DNA of 40,983 nt from an uncultured Alistipes sp. (GCA_947367255.1 CANBCZ010000017.1:1-40983), one strand, 5' to 3'; numbered from the stretch's first letter, positions 15,038-23,498 are shown. The notes: generated by a model not told the origin, from the sequence alone. Program-made: numbers and translations.

Positions 15038-15068
15038 TATTTCTTGATTTTTTGTTGCTCTTAATCTG

Positions 15069-15491
15069 CTACCACTCCAACGGTGTTCCGTTTTCGAGTG
15101 CAAACTGATAGTCCGCATCGGTAAAGGTGTAGGTGTATTTTGCCGATTTGCGCTTTTGGTATACCACTTCAAAATTAGCCTCTGTTGCGTATCTCTCCGT
15201 GGTCGTTCTAACTTTTCGAGTTTCGTCAAATTGAATAAACACAATATTGCTCATCAACCAAAAGTCAGCCACATTAGGACTGTACTGCTTACTATCTTCA
15301 TTATACGCAGAAAGATATTTTGTCTCCCCCGGAGGTAAAGTGCCGCCTGTATAACAGCCATAGCGATCTGTAAGAGCAATACTATGAGAACTATTATTCG
15401 TAAACTCTATCGCGACACTCGTTCCTGAGCCTGAACATCCGCATAACAATAGTATACTCGCAATTATTACAATTAACTTATTGATCACCAT
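15069..15491 (-). CDS. Small lipoprotein of unknown function (paralogue 1)
   Basis: A 140-residue protein starting MVINKLIVIIASILLLCGC, with lipobox LLCGC (lipid-modified Cys). A longer frame to 15530 would overlap the upstream gene and hide the signal. The mature part is beta-rich (VAIEFTNNSSHSIALTDRYG, LPPGETKYL). The C-terminus YTYTFTDADYQFALENG matches the neighbouring lipoprotein, so the two are paralogues. Nothing identifies a function. The gene starts 4 bases after the other lipoprotein's stop. Confidence 0.75.
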   Translation of the reverse strand: MVINKLIVIIASILLLCGCSGSGTSVAIEFTNNSSHSIALTDRYGCYTGGTLPPGETKYLSAYNEDSKQYSPNVADFWLMSNIVFIQFDETRKVRTTTERYATEANFEVVYQKRKSAKYTYTFTDADYQFALENGTPLEW

Positions 15492-15495
15492 AGCC

Positions 15496-15942
15496 TTAAA
15501 TCTTTTTACCGTTAGCCAGAGCAAACTCATAATCGGAGTTTACAAATGTATATCGATACCACCTATAATGCTCTACATCTTCTATTACATAACCACCCCC
15601 ATCGAGCAGACGTTCAAAACTTAAGAACGGAATAGATATAAAATCTTCTTCACCGATAGGCTCGAAAACTATATATCCATTTCGAACACCTAAAAAATAG
15701 AGAATCGGCTCTATCTCTACAAACGAAGCGGTATTGTAAATAAATGTTTCACTATCGCCCGGTTTCAAAGATGCAATAATATATCGATTTGAATTCAACA
15801 TTGTAATAGGCATATCACAACCATTTATAAACTCTATATAAACTTTTGGTCCCGAACTATGATTACAAACATCGACAGGCTCACTACACGATGTTGCAAA
15901 GAAACACAGTACACAGAGCAATATCAATATTTTAGTTCTCAT
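15496..15942 (-). CDS. Small lipoprotein of unknown function (paralogue 2)
   Basis: A 148-residue protein starting MRTKILILLCVLCFFATSC, with lipobox FATSC. The mature part has VYIEFINGCDMPITMLNSNRY and LKPGDSETF, which align with the IEF.N...I / PPGETKYL segments of the downstream gene. The ending YRYTFVNSDYEFALANGKKI is also shared. It is probably a surface or periplasmic beta-sandwich lipoprotein. The start at 15942 is preferred over 15960 because it begins the signal peptide. Confidence 0.75.
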   Translation of the reverse strand: MRTKILILLCVLCFFATSCSEPVDVCNHSSGPKVYIEFINGCDMPITMLNSNRYIIASLKPGDSETFIYNTASFVEIEPILYFLGVRNGYIVFEPIGEEDFISIPFLSFERLLDGGGYVIEDVEHYRWYRYTFVNSDYEFALANGKKI

Positions 15943-16049
15943 AATAGTCAAAAAGGTCATTTAGTTCAGAGTTGTCAAGTATCGGATAAACATTATAAGG
16001 ATATACCTCACAAATTAGCAACACGGTGCGGGTTTGTATTACCCACTTA

Positions 16050-16079
16050 CAAATATACAACAAAAAATGCAAAAAGCAA
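16050..16079 (-). promoter_or_regulatory. Promoter of the lipoprotein pair
   Basis: TATATTTG (16050-16057, minus) and TTG (16077-16079, minus) are spaced by 19 bases. This leaves a leader of about 100 bases before 15942. A second TATCTTTG box lies at 16105-16112 on the same strand, without a clear -33. Confidence 0.55.
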
Positions 16080-16163
16080 TAGAGTGGGAGTGGTTGTGCA
16101 GATGCAAAGATACTACTCTGGCATATTTTTTGGCAGTATAGAGCTTCGTTTTCTTAGTGTGTT

Positions 16164-16517
16164 ATGTTGAAAGTTCTTGTATATTCGCCATCGTTCCGTA
16201 TGCGTGCGATGATAGTAGGTATGGTAACTGCTCCCGGTGTGGAGGTTGAGAGTGTGACATCTCGTCAGGCGCTGTTCAAGCGCTGTCAGGAGAAGCATTT
16301 TGATAATGTTGTAATTGAGGATTTTCGCCTCTTTATGGATGGTGAGGGGAGTGTAAGCCGTATCCGTGCCCACTTTGCCACGCGCCCGAAGATATTTGTC
16401 CTCTCGCCGGCAATAGACGAGCAGACGGTCCTCTCGCTGCTCGAGAGCGGGGTTGATGAGTATCTGTTGCTGCCCGTTTCACCTGCCCGATTGAGGCGAA
16501 AAGTGTGTGCAAGATGA
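16164..16517 (+). CDS. Response-regulator receiver-like protein
   Basis: A 117-residue single-domain protein with the REC alternation of strands and helices: MLKVLVYSPS, VVIEDFRLF (candidate phospho-Asp53), KIFVLSP, and GVDEYLLLPVSPARLRRKV, which corresponds to the usual G.D.YL.KP..... end. The acidic pair near the N-terminus is missing (YSPS), and the conserved Lys before Pro is Leu, so phosphorylation is doubtful. It overlaps the next gene by 13 bases, which suggests coupled translation. It is likely a regulatory or scaffold partner of the two downstream proteins. Confidence 0.6.
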   Translation: MLKVLVYSPSFRMRAMIVGMVTAPGVEVESVTSRQALFKRCQEKHFDNVVIEDFRLFMDGEGSVSRIRAHFATRPKIFVLSPAIDEQTVLSLLESGVDEYLLLPVSPARLRRKVCAR

Positions 16518-17272
16518 TTCTTGCGACGATATTTTATCTGCTTCTCGGTAGTGTGGCACTCTTTGTCTATAGGATTGTTTCGGTGCGTTCTATGGAGGCG
16601 GAGCGTCTTGCTATCGAGCGCATAGCTGCATTTGTGACAGCAGCAGAGGGGGATGTGGCGGCTATAGGCAGGGGCGTGGCGCGACACAATTTGGTGCAGT
16701 GCCTTGTCTTTGTTGCCGAGATGACTACGGAGCACGCGGCAGAGCGGATGGGGATAATTATGAAGTACTACCATATAGAGAGCTATATGCTGGGGCGTAT
16801 ATTCAAGAGTCGTAACGATACGGAGAGAGCCTATCTGCTTTCGCTGCTTGCTCGACTGCCAATCTCTATGCTTGCGGCGTTGCGTGTAGAGCCGCTGGTG
16901 CGTGCACAGAGTCCACAGGTGGGCTTCTCGGCACTGCTCTGCCTCTTTGCGGTAACACCTATGAGGGGCGTGGCGACACTCTCGCGCCTTGCTCGCAGAC
17001 TCTCTCGCAGAGATGTGGCGGAGGTGCTGTCGGTGATAAATCGTGGCTGCTGCCCGCTGCCATACACCCCTCTGCTGATGTCGGAGAACTACAATCTGCA
17101 GCTGCTTGGGATATACCTTGTGCGTCGGTTCGGCATCACTGAGAGCCGCAGTGAGATAGTCTGCATCATAAAGGGTAAAAGTAGCGAGTTGCGAGATGAT
17201 GCACTGCTTACGCTCGCCTCGTTCGGGGAGTTTATGCCCGAGAGGGAGAATACAAAATATCACATTATATGA
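16505..17272 (+). CDS. Membrane-anchored helical-repeat (HEAT-like) protein
   Basis: A 255-residue protein. One N-terminal membrane helix (~3-24, ILATIFYLLLGSVALFVY) is followed by an all-alpha region with repeated helical pairs, as in HEAT-repeat proteins (for example LLSLLARLPISMLAALRVEP and LRDDALLTLASFG). No catalytic motif is present. It overlaps the receiver-like gene by 13 bases and the GT2-like gene by 4 bases. In other Bacteroidota a HEAT-repeat protein next to a GT2 enzyme is a familiar pairing; that comparison is from memory. Confidence 0.55.
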   Translation: MCKMILATIFYLLLGSVALFVYRIVSVRSMEAERLAIERIAAFVTAAEGDVAAIGRGVARHNLVQCLVFVAEMTTEHAAERMGIIMKYYHIESYMLGRIFKSRNDTERAYLLSLLARLPISMLAALRVEPLVRAQSPQVGFSALLCLFAVTPMRGVATLSRLARRLSRRDVAEVLSVINRGCCPLPYTPLLMSENYNLQLLGIYLVRRFGITESRSEIVCIIKGKSSELRDDALLTLASFGEFMPERENTKYHII

Positions 17273-18063
17273 TAATAATAACAGTCGCCGCAATACTCTT
17301 TGCATTTGCGCTTATGCTGCTGATATATAAGCTGTTGCAGACGCGTAACGAGTTTCGTTCTGTTCGCCTTTTGTCACTCTCGACGGCTGCCGATAGCGAT
17401 ATTGTCGGAGGGGTCGGGCTCTCGATACTCGTCGCCTCGCCCGTCTCGATGTCGGTGGTGGTAAATCTGCTTGACAGCCGTTATCCGCTCTCGGAGGTTA
17501 TCGTGGCTCTGGATGGGGAGAGACAGCCCAATCTGTTGCAACATCTAAAGATTCGCTACAGTCTTGTAGCTTGTAGTGTCGAGCAGTGTGCGGTCTATAG
17601 GTCGAGGGAGCGGGCATATAGGCGTCTGGTGGTTGTAGTCTCGCAGGGGGAGGGACGAGAGTCGCTCTATGATCTTGCCGCGACAGCTGCCCTCTTTGAC
17701 TATATGATGCGTGTGCCGCCCGAGTGCCGACTTTTCCCGTTTGCGGCGGGTCGTGTGGCGGAGAGACTTGCTGCGGAGAGCTCTGTGGAAGTGGATGTTG
17801 TCACCACGACGGAGCGAGGTGTCGATATATGGTCGCGCAGACATTGGCTGGCTTGTGGCGGGTTTGGGGGTGAACTGTCTCAGGGGTATATTCCGAAAAT
17901 ATTGCATATTTTTGAACCATTGGCACTATGTCGGGAGTCTAATATGGATTATTTTCTGCTCATTGAGCGCTCGCGATATAATTTTTGGGACTATTTTGCG
18001 TTAAAAATTATGAAAACCGGAAATAAATTACTATCTTTGGTAAAACCTAAAAACCTACTATAG
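17269..18063 (+). CDS. Degenerate GT2-like membrane protein
   Basis: A 264-residue protein with an N-terminal membrane helix (IIITVAAILFAFALMLLIYKLL). Then VGLSILVASPVSMSVVVNLLDSRYP is followed by SEVIVALDGE, which looks like the first strand-helix-strand of a family 2 glycosyltransferase (usual form: VSVIIPARNE...LLDQ.YP..EVIVVDDGS). The Asn/Glu and DxD positions expected for UDP-sugar and metal binding are not visible, and no QxxRW-type end was found. It may have lost catalysis or be very divergent. It overlaps the helical-repeat gene as ATGA. Confidence 0.5.
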   Translation: MIIITVAAILFAFALMLLIYKLLQTRNEFRSVRLLSLSTAADSDIVGGVGLSILVASPVSMSVVVNLLDSRYPLSEVIVALDGERQPNLLQHLKIRYSLVACSVEQCAVYRSRERAYRRLVVVVSQGEGRESLYDLAATAALFDYMMRVPPECRLFPFAAGRVAERLAAESSVEVDVVTTTERGVDIWSRRHWLACGGFGGELSQGYIPKILHIFEPLALCRESNMDYFLLIERSRYNFWDYFALKIMKTGNKLLSLVKPKNLL

Positions 18064-18068
18064 AAACT

Positions 18069-18902
18069 ATGTTGTCGGACGATATCAGAGCCTATTTGTT
18101 GCCTCAGGCGTTCAATGCTGCCGTACGCGCAGGCTGGGAGATAATGGAGGTCTACAAAAATCGGGATAATTACGATATTTCGGTCAAGAGCGACCATACC
18201 CCTATAACCCTTGCCGACCGCCTTGCACACGAGAAGATTAAGGAGAGTCTGGGTCAGACCCGTATTCCGATACTCTCGGAGGAGGGGCGTGAGATGCTCT
18301 ATGACGAGCGTAGAAATTGGGAGCTCTTTTGGCTTGTCGATCCGCTCGACGGAACGGTGGAGTTTATCAAGGGCAACAATGAGTTTACGGTAAATATAGC
18401 CCTTATGGCTGATAGAGTTTGTGCTTGTGCGGTGGTCTATGTGCCATATCTCCAGAAGGCGTATGTGGCGAGCAGAGAGATAGGTTCGTTTCTCATTGAG
18501 GGTGTAGCCCCGTCACCGACAGCATCGTACAGCTATGAGGATATATGCGCCCGAAAGCAGCGCCTGCCTCTTGAGAGCAGCACTCATAACGGCTATCGTA
18601 TTGCTGTTTCGCGCTCGCATCAAACACCTGAGACTGAGGAGTATATCGAGGCGGCAAAGCGTGATAAGGGGGCTGTGGAGATTGTCGAGCAGGGCAGCTC
18701 GTATAAGTTCTGTATGCTTGCCGAGGGTACGATAGATTACTATCCCCGTACAACACACACCTATGAGTGGGATACTGCTGCGGCAGAGTTGATACTTGCC
18801 GAGGCGGGAGGCGTGACCCTCTCGTTGCCTGACAATAAACCGTTGGAGTACAATAAGGAGAATCTGCAGAACCCGTGGTTTGCCGCGAGTCGCAGAGCCT
18901 AA
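18069..18902 (+). CDS. cysQ: 3'(2'),5'-bisphosphate nucleotidase CysQ
   Basis: A 277-residue inositol-monophosphatase-fold enzyme that removes the 3'-phosphate from PAP (and related nucleotides), recycling a by-product of sulfate transfer. LVDPLDGTVEFIKGNNEFTV carries the metal-binding DPLDGT motif. ILSEEG supplies the upstream Glu, and EWDTAAAELILAEAGG the C-terminal metal Asp. Length is typical. It follows the GT2-like gene by 5 bases and precedes an outer-membrane protein gene. Confidence 0.9.
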   Translation: MLSDDIRAYLLPQAFNAAVRAGWEIMEVYKNRDNYDISVKSDHTPITLADRLAHEKIKESLGQTRIPILSEEGREMLYDERRNWELFWLVDPLDGTVEFIKGNNEFTVNIALMADRVCACAVVYVPYLQKAYVASREIGSFLIEGVAPSPTASYSYEDICARKQRLPLESSTHNGYRIAVSRSHQTPETEEYIEAAKRDKGAVEIVEQGSSYKFCMLAEGTIDYYPRTTHTYEWDTAAAELILAEAGGVTLSLPDNKPLEYNKENLQNPWFAASRRA

Positions 18903-18920
18903 TCTATACCTATATATAAT

Positions 18921-19478
18921 ATGAGAAGAGTCATTTTGCTTTTGGTGGCGATATTTTCCGCCACTTCGCTCTATGCACAGAGTTATCTTACTGCCCGTAC
19001 TGTCGGCGCAGTGGAGGTAGAGCTCTCGGTAGGGCTTGCTACAGCCTCAAATCGCATAGCTTCATTTGGTCGCAGTAACCCCGGTGTTGAGGTGGCTGCC
19101 GAGGTGAGGTACAACTTTGCCCAAGCACCTGTCGATGTGGGTCTGAGCCTCTCGCTCTGCTCCTTCTCTCGCAGTAGGGGAACAAACGAGGCGGTTGAGA
19201 AGTATAATTTCGATAGTCAGTCGCTCCTTGTTATGGCAGACTACAACTTCTTTCAGGGTCGCAGAGCGTCGCTCTATGTCGGAGGTGGTGCGGGTATAGC
19301 GTGGTGCAGCCGTTTTGCTGACGATAGCCGTCACGGTGTTGCGCCTTGTGTAATGCCGCGCGTAGGTGTGGAGCTTGCAGAGCGCGTGCGAATATCGTTG
19401 GGTTATAAGTTTTGTGAGCGGGCAAACAGCCACCTGCTCTTAGGTGTAGGTTTTGCCTTCGGTGGCGGAAAGAGGTAG
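18921..19478 (+). CDS. Outer-membrane beta-barrel protein
   Basis: A 185-residue protein with a signal peptide (MRRVILLLVAIFSATSLYAQ). The mature chain has alternating amphipathic strands: VEVELSVGLATAS, AEVRYNFA, VGLSLSLCSFSRS, LLVMADYNFF, SLYVGGGAGIAW, and VGVELAERVRISLGYKF. It ends HLLLGVGFAFGGGKR. The pattern fits a small 8-stranded barrel of the OMP_b-brl type. The cargo or ligand is unknown. It is the last gene of the plus-strand run. Confidence 0.75.
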   Translation: MRRVILLLVAIFSATSLYAQSYLTARTVGAVEVELSVGLATASNRIASFGRSNPGVEVAAEVRYNFAQAPVDVGLSLSLCSFSRSRGTNEAVEKYNFDSQSLLVMADYNFFQGRRASLYVGGGAGIAWCSRFADDSRHGVAPCVMPRVGVELAERVRISLGYKFCERANSHLLLGVGFAFGGGKR

Positions 19479-19501
19479 TCGATTACTTGGATAGCGATAA
19501 A

Positions 19502-19537
19502 GAAAAGGGGGGTGCGAGATATTATCTTGCCCCCCCC
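19502..19537. terminator. Bidirectional terminator between the barrel gene and rplT
   Basis: A G-run (19507-19512) plus GCGAGA (19514-19519) pairs with TCTTGC (19525-19530) and a C-run (19531-19537). On the minus strand it is followed by TTTTC, so it terminates rpmI-rplT. A second small hairpin (TTTTGC/GCAAAA) is at 19541-19556. Confidence 0.7.
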
Positions 19538-19558
19538 AACTTTTGCAACAGCAAAAGG

Positions 19559-19903
19559 CTATTTAACTGCGTTTACAATTGCCTCGAATGCTTTCGGCTC
19601 GTTCATCGCCAGGTCTGCCATAACCTTACGGTTAAGAGCGATACCCTTAGCGTTTACTTTACCGATGAACTCCGAATAGGTCATACCGTAAGCACGGACT
19701 GCCGCATTGATACGGGTGATCCACAGCGAACGGAATGTACGCTTCTTAAGGCGGCGGTGTGCATATGCATACTGCAGACCCTTCTCGACAGTATTTTTGG
19801 CTACTGTCCAAACATTTCCCCTTGAACCAAAGTTACCCTTGGCAAGCTTCAAAACCTTTTTTCTTCTTGCGCGAGACGCAACAGCATTGACTGAACGTGG
19901 CAT
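19559..19903 (-). CDS. rplT: 50S ribosomal protein bL20
   Basis: A 114-residue protein of normal length. It starts [24 protein letters not shown] and has the conserved [21 protein letters not shown] block. It is an early 23S rRNA assembly protein and a translational autoregulator in many bacteria. The 114-base gap from rpmI is long enough for a leader structure. Confidence 0.97.
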   Translation of the reverse strand: MPRSVNAVASRARRKKVLKLAKGNFGSRGNVWTVAKNTVEKGLQYAYAHRRLKKRTFRSLWITRINAAVRAYGMTYSEFIGKVNAKGIALNRKVMADLAMNEPKAFEAIVNAVK

Positions 19904-20017
19904 AATTAAAAGTTTTTGATGAAGTTAACAGCGGTACGATTCTCTCGCACTCTTTAGGGCTGTTTCACTCCGGTTAATAAATAAAGTTAATTTTAATTGG
20001 TAAAATTGTGATTAAAA

Positions 20018-20212
20018 TTACTTAACCAACAACTTCATAAGCTTTGGCTCATCTACGCTCGATACGAGTGCCGAGTGGCAGAGATTACGCTTCTGCTTTG
20101 TAGTCTTTTTTGTCAGGATGTGACTGTGATAAGCGTGCTTACGCTTAATCTTACCTGTGCCGGTGAAAGCAAAACGCTTCTTTGCAGCGGCATTAGTTTT
20201 CATTTTTGGCAT
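20018..20212 (-). CDS. rpmI: 50S ribosomal protein bL35
   Basis: A 64-residue protein starting [37 protein letters not shown], diagnostic for bL35. It is upstream of rplT as usual. infC (IF3), normally just upstream, is absent: the divergent sulfatase gene begins 120 bases away. A promoter at 20246 supports independent transcription. Confidence 0.97.
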   Translation of the reverse strand: MPKMKTNAAAKKRFAFTGTGKIKRKHAYHSHILTKKTTKQKRNLCHSALVSSVDEPKLMKLLVK

Positions 20213-20245
20213 AATTGTAAAATATTTTTAGTTAAACATAGCGCG

Positions 20246-20275
20246 CAAAGATACTTCTTTTTTTTGATTCCGCAA
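20246..20275 (-). promoter_or_regulatory. Promoter of rpmI-rplT
   Basis: The minus strand has TATCTTTG (20246-20253) and TTG (20273-20275) spaced by 19 bases, a good Bacteroidota promoter, 33 bases before the start. Confidence 0.65.
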
Positions 20276-20296
20276 CCAATCTTCAAAACTTTTTTG

Positions 20297-20304
20297 TACT
20301 TTTG
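20297..20304 (+). promoter_or_regulatory. -7 box of the sulfatase operon
   Basis: TACTTTTG matches TAnnTTTG, 27 bases before the sulfatase ATG. No clear -33 was seen. It diverges from the rpmI promoter. Confidence 0.5.
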
Positions 20305-20331
20305 TTGTGTAAAACCTGAAAAACTATTGTG

Positions 20332-21933
20332 ATGAAACTCAGCAAACTATCAAAAACAGCCCTTTGTATGGCTGTGCCTACTGCTGCGGCAGTGCCGTTT
20401 GTGGCGACAAGTTGCAAGGGTGTCAAGGCAGATGCGGAGCGCCCGAATGTAATCTTTATCCTTATGGATGATGCGGGTTATGGTGACTTTGGCTGCTATG
20501 GTCAGACCAAGACCGAGACTCCGAACATCGACGCACTTGCCCAGAATGGTATTCGCTTTACAGATATGTATACGGCTGCGCCGGTATCCTCTCCGTCGCG
20601 TGCCTGCCTGATGACAGGTCAGAATATGGGTAACTCGCAGATTCGTGAGAATGTCGAGGGTCGCGTGGAGGATGGTATCTGGAACTTCGATATGGTCGAG
20701 CACGATCCGAGCATCGAGGGTCAGATGGGTCTTAAGCCGGGCACTCCGACTCTCGGTACAGCTATGAAGGAGGCGGGCTATGCAACAGGTATGGTCGGCA
20801 AGTGGGGCATAGGTGGTCCTGTGAGTGGCTCTGCACCGTGGGATATGGGCTTTGACTTCTACTATGGCTGCATCTGTCAGCGTGTGGCTCACAACTACTA
20901 TCCGCACTATATGTGGAAGAATGGCGAGAAGGTGTATATCAACGACCGCGCGAAGGTTGTTCACCCGGGAACAAAGCTCGATAAGGGTGCCGATCCGTAC
21001 GACTGGAGCAGTTATGACAAGTATAGCGAGGATAAGGTCTATGCACCGGATGTGATGTACGATAATGTTGTAGATTTTGTCCGCACAAACAAGGATAAAC
21101 CGTTCTTCCTTATGTGGACCACTCCGTTCCCGCACTCTCCGCTGCAGGCTCCTAAGGAGTGGGTTGAGAAGTATGTTGCAAAGTATGGTGATGAGGAGCC
21201 ACTGGTGGGTGAAAAGTGCCAGATTAACGGCTGGCCGCACAACTACTATCCTTGCCGCTATCCGCACGCGACATATTCGGCTATGATCTCCTACTTCGAC
21301 TATCAGGTGGGTCAGCTTGTCGAGGAGCTCAAGCGTCTGGGTATCTACGAAAATACCGTTATTATGTTCTCGTCAGATAACGGACCTGCAAATAACGCCT
21401 CATCGCCAACCGTTTGGATGGATAGCGCAGCGCCATATCGTTGTGGTAAGGGTTGGGGTAAGCGAACTCTCCACGAGGGAGGTATCCGTATGCCATTTAT
21501 CGCCTCTTGGCCTGCAAAGATGAAGAGGGGTACAGTTAGCGACCACCTCGGTAACTTTGCCGATGTTATGCCGACCATCTGCGAGCTTGCGGGTGTAGAT
21601 GCTCCGAAGAATGACGGCGTATCGCTCGTGCCACTGCTCTCGGGTAATCCGAAGGCACAGAAGGAGCACGACTACCTCTATTGGGAGTACCCTGCTGCGG
21701 GCGGTATGATTGCTGTTCGTGAGGGTAAGTGGAAGGGTCTGATTATGGATGTTCATAAGGGCAACCGTACTATGAAACTCTTTGATGTAAGCGTTCCGGG
21801 CAAGGAGATTGAGTTTGACGACAAGGATGTGGCAGCTGACCACCCTGAGATTGTCGAGCGTATGTGGGAATACATAGAGGAGAGCCACCACCTTGCAGAG
21901 TACGAACCATTTAATGTAGATATCTCGAGATAA
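20332..21933 (+). CDS. Ser-type sulfatase, lipoprotein
   Basis: A 533-residue arylsulfatase-family (S1) enzyme. The signal ends in a lipobox-like VATSC (Cys28), so it is probably lipid-anchored. Metal-binding DD is in VIFILMDDAGYGD. The sulfatase signature is SSPSRACLMTG, where Ser86 would be converted to formylglycine. GKWGIGG and SDNGP motifs follow. The substrate is not evident; gut relatives act on host or algal sulfated glycans. A GTG three bases earlier is possible, but the ATG at 20332 is preferred. The next gene encodes the enzyme expected to activate it and overlaps by one base. Confidence 0.93.
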   Translation: MKLSKLSKTALCMAVPTAAAVPFVATSCKGVKADAERPNVIFILMDDAGYGDFGCYGQTKTETPNIDALAQNGIRFTDMYTAAPVSSPSRACLMTGQNMGNSQIRENVEGRVEDGIWNFDMVEHDPSIEGQMGLKPGTPTLGTAMKEAGYATGMVGKWGIGGPVSGSAPWDMGFDFYYGCICQRVAHNYYPHYMWKNGEKVYINDRAKVVHPGTKLDKGADPYDWSSYDKYSEDKVYAPDVMYDNVVDFVRTNKDKPFFLMWTTPFPHSPLQAPKEWVEKYVAKYGDEEPLVGEKCQINGWPHNYYPCRYPHATYSAMISYFDYQVGQLVEELKRLGIYENTVIMFSSDNGPANNASSPTVWMDSAAPYRCGKGWGKRTLHEGGIRMPFIASWPAKMKRGTVSDHLGNFADVMPTICELAGVDAPKNDGVSLVPLLSGNPKAQKEHDYLYWEYPAAGGMIAVREGKWKGLIMDVHKGNRTMKLFDVSVPGKEIEFDDKDVAADHPEIVERMWEYIEESHHLAEYEPFNVDISR

Positions 21934-23150
21934 TGGCGCGTAGTGTAGAATTTAGCTACGAAGATATTGTAAAACGCAATGAGCGACGGGGCTTTACCTC
22001 TATGGTTAAGCCCGTCGGCTCGTTGTGCAATATGCGCTGCAAGTACTGCTACTACCTCGATAAGGCGGCACTCTATGACTACCGCCAACCGCAGATGGAT
22101 GAGGCTCTGCTCGAGAACTATATCCGCGCAAATATCGAGGGCAATAACTCGCCCGTTATAGCCTTTGCGTGGCACGGTGGCGAGCCTCTGCTTGCCGGTA
22201 AGGAGTTTTTTCGTAAGGCTGTGGCGCTGCAACAGAGGTATGCCGAGGGTCGTACGGTTGAAAACTCTATACAGACCAACGGACTGCTTGTCGATGACGA
22301 GTGGTGCGCAATTTTCCGCGACAACAACTTCCTTGTCGGTGTCTCGATAGACGGTCCGGAGAGTATCCACGATGCACATCGAGTAGATGCAGGTGGCAAT
22401 CCGACCTTTGCCCGTGTAATGAAGGGTATCGAGCGACTCTATCGTAACCGCGTGGAGTATAACACCCTGACTACCATTAATATACATAGCGAGGGACGTG
22501 GTGCGGAGGTCTATAACTTTCTACGCCAGATTAGCGTCTTTATGCAGTTTTTGCCCGTTGCAGAGCTGCTCTGCGACGGTCGTGTGCAGTCACCCGAAAA
22601 TCAAGGGGCGGATATCGCTCCGTGGTCGGTCAGCGCAAAGGGTTTTGGACAATTTATGTGCGATATCTTCGATGTCTGGGTCAAGAACGATGTGGGTCGA
22701 AGATATGTCCAGCTCTTCGATGCGACGCTTGCCCTTATGGTGGGTGTGCAACCATCGGTCTGCTCGCTCTGCGAGACCTGCGGCAGCGGACTTACCGTCG
22801 AACATAATGGCGATGTATACTGCTGCGACCACTTCGTCTATCCCGAGTATAAGATAGGAAATATCCATACAGATCGCCTTGCAGACCTTGCCTACTGCGA
22901 CCGACAGTTTGAGTTCGGTGTGGCAAAGCGCGCGCTGCTGCCGCGAGAGTGCCGCCACTGCAAGTTCTACAACCTCTGCCACGGCGAGTGCCCGAAACAT
23001 CGCTTTATCTGTGACAATACGGGCGAGTATGGCAAGAACTACCTCTGCGACGGCTATAAGATGTTTTATGAGCATACGGAGGGGGCAATGACTCGGATGA
23101 AGGAGTTGATTCTTGCAGGAAAACCCGCCTCTGAGATAATGAACAAATAG
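21933..23150 (+). CDS. Anaerobic sulfatase-maturating enzyme (radical SAM)
   Basis: A 405-residue radical SAM/SPASM enzyme. The SAM cluster motif is CNMRCKYC (Cys32, 36, 39), AWHGGEP is the SAM-binding GGEP, and SIDGP follows. The C-terminal SPASM cysteines include CGSGLTVEHNGDVYCCDHFV and CRHCKFYNLCHGECPK. It oxidises the active-site Ser or Cys of sulfatases to formylglycine without oxygen. The start overlaps the sulfatase stop (TAATG), giving a self-sufficient enzyme-plus-activator pair suited to an anaerobe. Confidence 0.93.
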   Translation: MARSVEFSYEDIVKRNERRGFTSMVKPVGSLCNMRCKYCYYLDKAALYDYRQPQMDEALLENYIRANIEGNNSPVIAFAWHGGEPLLAGKEFFRKAVALQQRYAEGRTVENSIQTNGLLVDDEWCAIFRDNNFLVGVSIDGPESIHDAHRVDAGGNPTFARVMKGIERLYRNRVEYNTLTTINIHSEGRGAEVYNFLRQISVFMQFLPVAELLCDGRVQSPENQGADIAPWSVSAKGFGQFMCDIFDVWVKNDVGRRYVQLFDATLALMVGVQPSVCSLCETCGSGLTVEHNGDVYCCDHFVYPEYKIGNIHTDRLADLAYCDRQFEFGVAKRALLPRECRHCKFYNLCHGECPKHRFICDNTGEYGKNYLCDGYKMFYEHTEGAMTRMKELILAGKPASEIMNK

Positions 23151-23168
23151 CTAACAGCTAAAAGTAAA

Positions 23169-23193
23169 GAAGTAGGTCAAAATGACCTACTTC
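23169..23193. terminator. Bidirectional terminator between anSME and the FtsB-like gene
   Basis: GAAGTAGGTCA pairs with TGACCTACTTC around a 3-base loop. It overlaps the last codons of the convergent FtsB-like gene, so it probably ends both transcripts. Confidence 0.65.
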
Positions 23194-23498
23194 TCTATTA
23201 TATATATACGCTCGTCGGGGCGTTGCATATTGTAGCGTTCGCGGGCAAACTTCTCCAGATATTCGTCGCTTTGTAGTTTTCGGAGCATTATGCTGTCTGC
23301 GGCAATTTGGGCGAGATATTCGCGTTTCTGGCGCTCGAGGCGGTTGATGTGGCGCTTCGACTTTACGATAGAGACTATCGAGCCCGCGATGATAAAGAGT
23401 GTCAAGACCGACACGACAATAGTAAGGGCACGCCAAAAGAGTAGTGACGCATCCTCGAACAGTTTGCCGATAACTCCGCCTATCTTGACCTTTTTCAT
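23187..23498 (-). CDS. Septum formation initiator, FtsB/DivIC family
   Basis: A 103-residue bitopic protein: short cytoplasmic N-terminus, one membrane helix (~22-46), then a coiled coil (SKRHINRLERQKREYLAQIAAD) and the family end DEYLEKFARERYNMQRPDERIYII. FtsB/DivIC links divisome proteins FtsL and FtsQ to activate septal wall synthesis. It is followed by no further gene in this direction and preceded by queE 27 bases upstream. Confidence 0.9.
   Translation of the reverse strand: MKKVKIGGVIGKLFEDASLLFWRALTIVVSVLTLFIIAGSIVSIVKSKRHINRLERQKREYLAQIAADSIMLRKLQSDEYLEKFARERYNMQRPDERIYIIEK

Noticed and set aside
16286..17305. 339-residue minus-strand frame opposite the receiver and helical-repeat genes
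   Set aside because: The composition is typical of an antisense frame, and the plus-strand genes have overlapping starts and stops consistent with an operon.
20350..21267. 305-residue minus-strand frame opposite the sulfatase
   Set aside because: The sulfatase has full catalytic motifs; the antisense frame is low-information and has no start signals.
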